This document shows, piece by piece, positions 55,981 through 64,000 of a DNA stretch of 64,000 nucleotides. The first letter of the stretch is position 1. Every line of letters starts with the position of its first letter. The stretch lies in the NCBI GenBank assembly GCA_034440615.1, contig JAOTOM010005138.1:186001-250000 (forward strand), written 5' to 3'. The position numbers and the translations under genes were made by a program. The notes below the pieces were generated by a model. It searched no databases and was not told the origin of the DNA. It saw only the letters and a program-made list of their open reading frames with translations. This DNA is from Ashinkailepas kermadecensis. Its lineage: Eukaryota > Arthropoda > Thecostraca > Neolepadidae.

Positions 55981-57089
55981 AGGGGGGAAAAAAGGTGAGC
56001 AAGGAGGCCGACGAGACAGAAGATCATGCTGTCAAGGAGGCCCTAAGATTGGCAACGAGGCTCCCGCGAAACCTAATCGGATCCTAATAAGCGACTTAGG
56101 ACAGATTGGGAGGAGGCCCCAGGACGAAAAGGATGCCACCGAGACGGGCAGGAACCCACCCAGGTTACACAAGAAGGCTTCCGATTGGTGGCAGGATATT
56201 CTTAATTTGGAAAACGAGGCCCCCAAGATCGAAGAGGAGGCTCCTACAATAGAAAATAAGGAATGACGGGATATTTCTCCGGACGCAAGAGCCCAAGATG
56301 GGTAATAAGGTCTCCGCAGGAATGAGAGAAGGCCACTGAGACCAGCCAGATGAGGCCCATATTTTGGAATGGAGAGGGCCCTAGGAGAGAAGATTTGGGA
56401 CAATGACACAAAAGCACCCTGCTAAGAGGATAATGAGGCTCCAAACACAGGTGATGAGGCCTCCAAGACGTGAAAGGAGGCCCCTAATTTGAAAAATGAG
56501 TCGCCTAGGAGAGGATGGGAGACCCCAGAAATCAAGAGTGCCGACAATTGGCACGGAGGCCCCCAGGATTGCAAAGGAGGCCCCTAGGATTGCAAAAGAG
56601 GCCCCCCATGATTGCAAAGGAGGCCCCCAGGATTGCAAAGGAGGCCCCCAGGATTGCAAAGGAGGCCCAAATACGGGAAAGGAGCCCCAGAAGATGAGAG
56701 GAGGCCCTAAGACGGAACAGAAAGCCAGTGGATATGAAATGAAGTTTCGGAGACGCAAAAACAGGCCCCAAAACGGGTAAGGTTCCGCCAAGATAGAAAA
56801 GGATGATCCAGAAACGTGGCAGGAGACACCCAATTCGGAAGAGGACGACACAAAATTGGAAATGAGACCCCATGGTGAACGAGGAGGCCCCTGAAATAGG
56901 AGAGAAAGGCCATTAGATAAAGGGGATGACTCCCAGGCGAGAAAGAACGCTCCAAGACGGGTCACAAGATCCCCAGGAAATGACAAGAGAACTGAGATAG
57001 GAAAGGTTGCTCATAATTTGGACGAGGAGGCACCTGGGTGAGAACAGGAGTCCACCAGGAGGTAAGAGACCACCCTTAAAACGGGCAAA
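55981..57089. repeat. GAGGCCC-rich ~21-bp array, unmatched part of the right arm
   Basis: Most regular at 56555-56670, where aaaggaggcccccaggattgc repeats with a 21-bp period about six times; elsewhere the units are diverged. Left-arm similarity stops near 37962/57090, so this part has no partner. Long frames on either strand are repeat read-through. Confidence 0.8.
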
Positions 57090-60000
57090 TATCAATCAAA
57101 ACGCAGAGCAGGAGACCCCCAAGACGTGAGAGGATGCCCCTAATTTGAAAAAGGTCTAGAAGAGAAAAGGAGGCCCCTGTCGGACTCGAGAGGAGTCCCT
57201 CAAGACGGAATAAGGTCTCCAGGGCCGAATGAGGCTCCGAAGACCGGAAGGAGTTCCCAGGAAATGAGAGGAGGCCCTTAAGATGTGAGTGGTAGCAGGT
57301 ATGGAAGGAGGTGAGGTTTCTAAAATGGAAGATGCCCCCAAGACTGCCAGGACAAAGGAGGAGGCCCACGAGGCGTGGCAGCAGGCCCCTAATTTGGCAG
57401 AGGATGCCCCTGGAACAGGAGGTCCATGCCATGCTAAAGGGGCCCCAGGATGTAGAAGGAGGCCCTCCAGGACTAGAGTGGGGGCCATTGAATATGGAGG
57501 AGGGTAGGACACGAGAAGACATCCAAAACCGGTAAAGAGGCTCTAGGAAATGGGACGGGACCCCTAAGACGCGAGAGGAGGCCTATAATTTGCAAGAAGC
57601 TCCTGAGAAATTGTAAGAGTCGTGCCGGGTACTTGAAAATCACGACATGGTCCCAAAAAGTGCCGGCCGGGCCCCTGAAAATCACGCTGAGCCTGGGGGT
57701 ACAGAAAAGTAACGCCCGGACCATGAAAATCACGCTAGGGGCACGACGGGTCGTATCGTTCCCCAACAGTCTCATTGGGACACAAATGAAGCCGGGGCGA
57801 CGAAAAACAATCCGTACACGGATAATCATTTTGCGGCCCTAACAATGACTCGAAAAGCCTCCAAAACGTGTTGGACGCCGAAAAAGTGTCGAGGTCGCTA
57901 AAACTCGCGCTAGGGATCCAAGCAAATGACGTCGGGTCACAAAAGATTGCATTGGACTAAAAAAAAGTTGCGTCGCAGCCCTTGGAAATCACACTGGGGC
58001 CGAAAAGGTCGCGCCAGGCCCCAAAAATTGCAGCTGCCCTAACAAATAAATTATCAACCGGAATGTCACTCTACGGCTTCAAAAATCGGGTCAGTCCCCG
58101 AAAAACCCGTTGGGCACCGAAAAAAACGTGTCGGGGCATCGAGATGAAAAAAATCGCACCGGGAGACTTAAGAAACGTACCGGGACCCAAAAATATCACA
58201 AAGGACCTTTAAAAAGATAGAACTCGATGTCCAAAAAGTTAACACCGAGACTCGATCGAATCGACCCCAGCACCGGCAAATTAAGAACAGGTCCGGAAAC
58301 AAATTACCCGAAGGGCTTTTACACTCCGAAAGGTGCCATCGGCTGAAAAAAAAACCCTTCGGTGGCCGCAGTGGCATATCAAATGGGCAAGCGTCCCCTC
58401 TCTCCTAAGAGGGATAAGCTCCCAAGAATCGTGCCGGGGCCCCAAAAAGTCGCGCTGGGGCCACACAAATTCGCGTCGGTGCACCAGAATTCGCGCAGGG
58501 GGCTGACCCGATAAATACGGCGGGCCCAGAAAACTCGCTCAGAGGCCCGAAAATCTGCAACAGGAACCGCAAAGATCGCGTTTGGGTCACAGCTAAGTAC
58601 AACGCGCCCCGCAAAATCGAACCGGTTCCCCAAATATCGCGTTCGGGACCCACAATTCCCATCGGTAGTCCCAAAACTTTGGTCTGGGCACCAAACATTA
58701 ACGTCGGGGCTCCCAAAAATTGGCCTCTAGGGCCCCACATAAGCACAGTGTGACCCCAAAATCGCATCGGTATCCCAAAAAAAATCAAGCCGGAGCCTTC
58801 CAAAATAAGGATGGATTCCAAAAAATAACTGTCCGGATCAGGAAAATGGCTCTGGAGCACCAAACATATCATCAGATGCCTTCACAAATCGCGTACGATC
58901 CAGAAAAACATACCGGAGCTCGGAAAAAAATTGAGGTAAGATACAAAAACATGGCGCTAGGGGCTCGAAAAATCATGCCGGGATTCGGACTTCATATAAA
59001 AATTCAGAAGAGATCCACAAAAATCGCGTTGAGCCCAGGAAACTAGCGGTGGGTCCCCGGAACCACGCGCCTGGGCGCGGTAAGTCGCGCTGGGACCCAG
59101 ACAAGTCGCACCGAAGCCCCAAAATTGCACTCGGGCCCCACAAATGTGCGTCAGAAGCCCCAAATAAACAGCGGGACCCTAAGAGCACAACGGGGGCCGA
59201 AAGTGCAACTGGCCCTCCAAAGCGCAGTCTCGCAAAAAGCGACAGGGCCTTAAAACATGCGTTGCAGCCTTAAATAAACATACCAGGAGCTCTAAAAAAA
59301 TAAACCTGAAGCTCTCCAGGAACACAGGGGCCATGCGACTGCACAAGGGCTTGAAAAAGAGGCTGGGGCCGCAAAAAAAAACAGCATGGTCCCAAAACGA
59401 ACAAAAAGACCGAGCACTAAATAAACACATCGTGATCTTTGAAAGCGCCCAGACACCTTAAAAAATCATCTGTGCACAAGAAAGCAACACAACCCTAAAA
59501 CGAACAGGGGCTTCGAAAATGTGTTGGGCTCCTAACACAAATGGATTGAAGCCCTAAGACACATCCGTAGACGAAGAAAGACGAAACGGGTCCAAAAAAG
59601 AACACTGAAGCTGGGCCTCGGTTCGGTAGCCAATCTGGGAGCATATTTAAGCAAAGATATGAGGTGCATCAAAGCACAGTGGGTATCCGCATTTCTTAAC
59701 CACCATAAAATGTTGGAAGTAGGGAACTAATGATCGAATTTCATTAATCGAATTTTCGCAGCGAACGTCCATACGGAGCATTCAATCACGTCAAATATGG
59801 CGCAAGTCTATCATGTGGCAGCAATTAGCAAAATGTAGCAGGCCTAGCAGAAACCGTAGCATCGCACGAAGTGTGGCGAATGCGCCAAATGCGAAAGATG
59901 GATGTGCATGTGCACGAACGTTGGCGTCGTGGCGACGGGGCGCTATGAACTAGAATGTCTGAAATTGGGAAATTTTACATTTTAAATTTATTTGCATTGG

Positions 60001-61251
60001 TGTAATTTCAGCAGTGTGAGGTGACTTATCAAGGGATACCAAAATAAAACATTATAACAAGGTGGGGGAGTTAGGGTTGAAATCCGACGTATCAGAAGCG
60101 ATAGTGGTAGATTAGGCCACTCCATATGACAATTCAGTTGATCACTAATTATTTTATTTAAAAAGGTCCCCTTTGACAAAATAGTGGTCCAAATCCGAGG
60201 ACTTTTTTAATGGGGTAGGTGGACCCTCCAAATACGTTTCCCACCCTCCCCCTTGACACAAATATAGGTACGCCACTGGTCTTCTAATAATTTTCAGAAA
60301 CATGGGGCAAAGCCAACATTGAGGGGGCAAATTCCCCTCACAAGCATACAAAACAACACCGATGCCCCATACAAATTTGGAGGAATGATGTTTATAACTA
60401 CATTTTCTTCCTACACACTTGTCTTTTGTGATTACAGCCCGCATGATTAGAGCTTCCCAGCTTCAATACCTTCTCAACGACGTCATTTACAAAACGGTGC
60501 AGCACAGCGAAAACCATGGGCGTGACTGCGTAGAATTTGAAAGTTTTGCAATATTTCTGCTTTTTGCACTGCCATTTATGCACTGTTGTTCAATGCTTGT
60601 TCTTGCCGTGAATTTATTCGCGGAGGATTTATTATTTTAGCTTGTGTGCCAGGTGCCTTACAGCCAGCACCAAATGCTATTAAAATAAATAAATCCCTAA
60701 GATGGCGATAAGAAAACCAATTCCACCGACTTCTCGTTGTCACCTTCGCGAAATGATCGTCCTAGGGCTGATAAATGATCGCTTAAACTTATTTATGACA
60801 TCAAGCTGGTGGGAATGACTGACAGTAGTGGTGAATCTAGCTATATTCAGTTCGACTTGGTGGACGTAGAAGTGGGTTGATCAATGGGAGATATCTTTAA
60901 GACATGTTCAGCACCAGCCCCGCCAGCTCGCTGGAATCTAGAGGCCAACGGGAAGATTCTTCTGGTCGAAAAAGCATTAAGACATTGGTTTGTTTTGGCA
61001 CTTAGGTATTTATCCACATTTACTTATTTATACCCTGGCATGGCTCAGTTCTCAGCGAAAAAAAAGACTATTGCTATTGCGTTTTGCGTAAATGATGCAC
61101 CATGCCAAAAGCAAACAAGACACCAATATGAAATCATGTTTTCCATTCTTGAATCATACAAGAGCCTAAAAAAATAGGAGGCCCCTTTCGGGGAGCAGGA
61201 GGCCCCCTTCCAACATTGCCCCCCTGAAAGAATTTCGTGGCGACGCCACTG
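57090..61251 (-). mobile_element. Large non-coding element, right inverted arm
   Basis: Read from 61251 leftward it starts CAGTGGCGTCGCCACGAAAT and follows the left arm (32656-37962) in order, with frequent substitutions and indels. It contains one ~20-bp-unit module (58750-59560), the nested CAGTGGCGTACC terminus (near 60280) and the GAGGCC part. It lacks both the LINE insertion and the extra inverted module of the left arm. No protein domain. Flanks of the outer terminus (agagctga here, a CA repeat on the left) do not match, so target duplications are not shown. Confidence 0.75.
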
Positions 61252-63560
61252 AGAGCTGACTATAATGGACCACTGAGATGAAATGTCTGTGCATGGACTG
61301 ACCTGCAGACGGTGATTGTGCGTGACTACGAACATAGCCGATGTGGGTGCTGTTTCAAAGAACACGTTGAATGCTAATCTTAAGTGCGTGGCGAAAACCC
61401 CTCCCATCTACACTAAATGCCTTAGCCAAACGTTCACTCGGGCGAAGTTAGTATGGTGATGTCCATAGAGCGTGCGAGTACGAGATAGAGCGCACGAGTA
61501 ATATTTCATATGGCTACATTGGGTAGATTTAAACAAGGCAGTTTCCCAATTCTAGATTTGGGACGCTGGTACATCGAAAGTCTACACATTCCCCTGGGAT
61601 AAATGTGGGTGCGCTGTAGATCATGGGGAGGGGATTATGAACCCATTTATTTCCCCCGGTGCACATCAGTAATTGTTACGACAGTTACCCCCCCCGACTA
61701 CATGAGCAGCAAAACTTACCAACACGACCTGATCAGATATGCATACCAAAAGCATTGCTAGCTTTTCAGATGCCTTGGTATGTTGCAAGTGCATATTACA
61801 AATATTTCCTTAAGCTTTCCTACTCTCATCGTATTCGAAACTTTCGCTGCCCATGTGCACGACGTAAATGTTCCCTCCTCCCTTCGGTTATTGCATTGCA
61901 TTTATGATTGCATATATGAGGTGAAAAACAAAACAGAAAATATTTACCTCAGTTCATGAGTAATTTCCTCCAGCACTTGAGAAGCGATTATTAAGTAACG
62001 GCGACCGTTCGATGTTTGGTCTATTTCCAACCAGTGAAGCGACCAAGTAGCTGCGGTAAAGCTCGCACGCTATCGCAGATTACTGGCTGCCGGCCAGCCC
62101 ACGCGCCGGAAAGTACGCCTCAGGCTGCGGAATCCGGCCAGTGGTGGGCGGCGGTGAACCGGTGGGTAGGTATATTGTACACCGGGAGGTGTTTGGCGGC
62201 AGCCTTTCTGGCAGCACAAGCTAGCGACCGCCGCCGCGGCCGGCCTTCGCAGAAAGTTAGCAGTGTTGAACTTTTTGGCCGCTCCGATATGCGGTGGCTC
62301 AGAATAGCGAATTCGCAACAGTAGTTTGGTTCAAGAGTTTTTAAGCACATTTTCAAACGATAAGAGGGTAAACTACATCACGCAATGAATGTGATTTTGA
62401 GATTGTACTGCATACGCCGGCATAAGTACCATGCTTAGTGTTGTGATGACGAAATGGATATGGACAGTGAAATTGGGACGATCATTTCTTAAAAAGCTTT
62501 TGATGTATGCCAAAATGCTTTGCATTGTTGTAGTTTAGTTCCACACCCACCTGTAGTGGGTCCGCTCGTCAGCGTAGACCAACCAATCACACGCCGAGCC
62601 GGCGGGCCAGCAGCTTTTTATGACAGTTATTAAATCTAGCGGGTGCTGAACATTTCCAATAACTCCAAAAGTAGGTACAAAGCTCTCCGCGGTTTCAGCT
62701 GAACTGTGGTGGTGCACGCCAGGCTCAGACAGTGTGCATTGATTGATGCCAAGTCCCCAACAAAACAGCCACAAATTTGACATCGCAATGGTTAGGAGAG
62801 CGAAGTACGAGCGACATCCGCCATGTGTATAGGAATGTCACATGTGCCATGTCTACTGCCATGTGCATTGCAGAAATTTTTTTCGAGCTACTGGTCCAAC
62901 GAGATGCTACCCATTTACAATCACAATTTTAATACCTTTTCATGTACCTACCACTTATTTATAATTTGGCGGGTTCCTTCAATTCTATTATCATCGCCTT
63001 TCACCACATTCCCTCTATATTGTTAGTATGCCTTGATCAGACCAAGGTTTCCATGGGGAGCTCTGCCCACGCCTGTGCAGTGTGCCACAGAGCGCCACCT
63101 GCAGCGACTCGAACCTTACCTTACATGGACTGCCAAAAGAGGACAGATGCCGCCCGTTTACAAGTCATCCACCGATGACAGCAAGAAGCCCGCTCGTCCC
63201 CATCCTCCCTCCGCTGGTCCAGCAGCGCTGACGGACTAAAATGACGTGTCATACGACACGCTTTACCTTTGCAACGAGCCATCGACAACATATGTTCCTA
63301 GCATTATTCAGATCTCATGACAAAATGCACTGGCAGAACTGATGATATCAAAGTTGCTGTTGCAAACGGCACAGCACATGTTGCAAAACGCTGATGATGC
63401 ATTCCCGAATATATGTACTCTATTGCAACGCCTGCGTGTTTTTTTCATCCATGCGTATGGGACGTAGATGCAATGCGAACGATAGTCGTGAGGGCGTTAC
63501 GACGCCTGTGAGAGCTCGTACGCTTTGTATCCAGCCATGGCTCGGTTAAATTCGACTGCC
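61252..63560. other. No gene seen
   Basis: About 2.3 kb without conserved frames; 62090-62260 is GC-richer. Confidence 0.4.
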
Positions 63561-63589
63561 AACTACCGCGATTTGGCGGAGTGACGACC

Positions 63590-64000
63590 GCTACTGTCGC
63601 AACTGCACCGACCACAACGGCCCAAAGTCAGACCGCTGCTGTCGTAACTGCACCGACCACAACGGCCCAAAGTCAGACCGCTGCTGTCGTAACTGCACCG
63701 ACCACAACGGCCCAAAGTCAGACCGCTGCTGTCGTAACTGCACCGACCACAATCGCCCAAAGTCAGACCGCTGCTGTCGTAACTGCACCGACCACAACGG
63801 CCCAAAGTCAGACCGCTGCTGTCGTAACTGCACCGACCACAACGGCCCAAAGTCAGACCGCTGTTGTCGTAACTGCACCGACCACAACCGCCCAAAGTCA
63901 GACCGCTGCTGTCGTAACTGCACCGACCACAACGGCCCAAAGTCAGACCACTGCTGTCGTAACTGCACCGACCACAACGGCCCAAAGTCAGACCGCTGCT
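63590..64000. repeat. 45-bp minisatellite running off the window
   Basis: cccaaagtcagaccgctgct then gtcgtaactgcaccgaccacaacgg; cccaaag recurs at 63621 and 63666, a 45-bp period, nine or more copies with very few differences. Forty-five bases are fifteen codons, so several frames stay open. The minus strand reads a Cys-Gly-Arg-Cys-Ser-Tyr-Asp-Ser-Ser-Gly-Leu-Thr-Leu-Gly repeat. The array is not complete in the window. Confidence 0.95.

Noticed and set aside
56381..56986. 201-codon minus-strand hydrophobic frame
   Set aside because: Follows the 21-bp GAGGCCC units; its Leu/Phe/Gly-rich repeats mirror the DNA period.

Overview
Organism. This is nuclear DNA of a multicellular animal. It shows split genes with GT-AG introns, a CR1/L2-type non-LTR retrotransposon, tRNA-derived SINEs with target-site duplications, a hAT-type MITE, a decayed THAP-transposase gene, dinucleotide microsatellites and many unrelated minisatellites. 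Short (CCTAA)n telomere-like tracts and the overall repeat style fit an arthropod, perhaps a chelicerate such as a tick or a crustacean. That assignment is an inference; nothing here fixes the species. Most long open frames in the window are read-through of tandem repeats, not genes.

Layout. (1) 1-6.4 kb: a nearly full-length LINE on the minus strand (about 1257 to at least 5792), with an esterase-like ORF1 and an endonuclease/RT ORF2 broken by one in-frame stop; its 3' UTR carries 166-bp repeats and ends in an 8-bp repeat tail. (2) 6.4-32.6 kb: a gene-poor belt of at least fifteen different minisatellites (unit lengths from about 15 to 86 bp), a CGG tract, a (TG)n tract, a 1.4-kb mirror-oriented 16-bp array and several GC-rich islands. 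Inside it, 25.6-27.7 kb holds a THAP/DDE-transposase-like gene with a reading-frame break. (3) 32.66-37.96 kb and 57.09-61.25 kb: two diverged copies of one multi-kilobase non-coding element in inverted orientation, built largely of degenerate ~20-21-bp units. (4) 37.96-57.09 kb, between those arms: hAT MITE, SINEs, two foldback structures and the one convincing host gene. (5) 61.25-64 kb: no gene seen, then a 45-bp minisatellite running off the end.

Host gene. Six exons on the plus strand (42347-42708, 49629-49848, 50291-50410, 51438-51578, 52735-52887, 54002-54133) join in phase into a 375-codon frame. The predicted protein has a signal peptide, a linker region, three TPR-like repeats, one C-terminal membrane span and a short basic tail. 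It resembles the TPR modules of TTC17 in pattern but is far shorter, so I call it a TTC17-related TPR membrane protein and give no symbol. The joining of exon 1 to the rest is the least certain step.

Most unusual signals: the gene enclosed by inverted copies of a large element made of ~21-bp degenerate units; the same unit style in a third place (12.4-13.26 kb); a module present twice in opposite orientation in one arm but only once in the other; and the GTAC-rich 16-bp array whose orientation flips at its centre.
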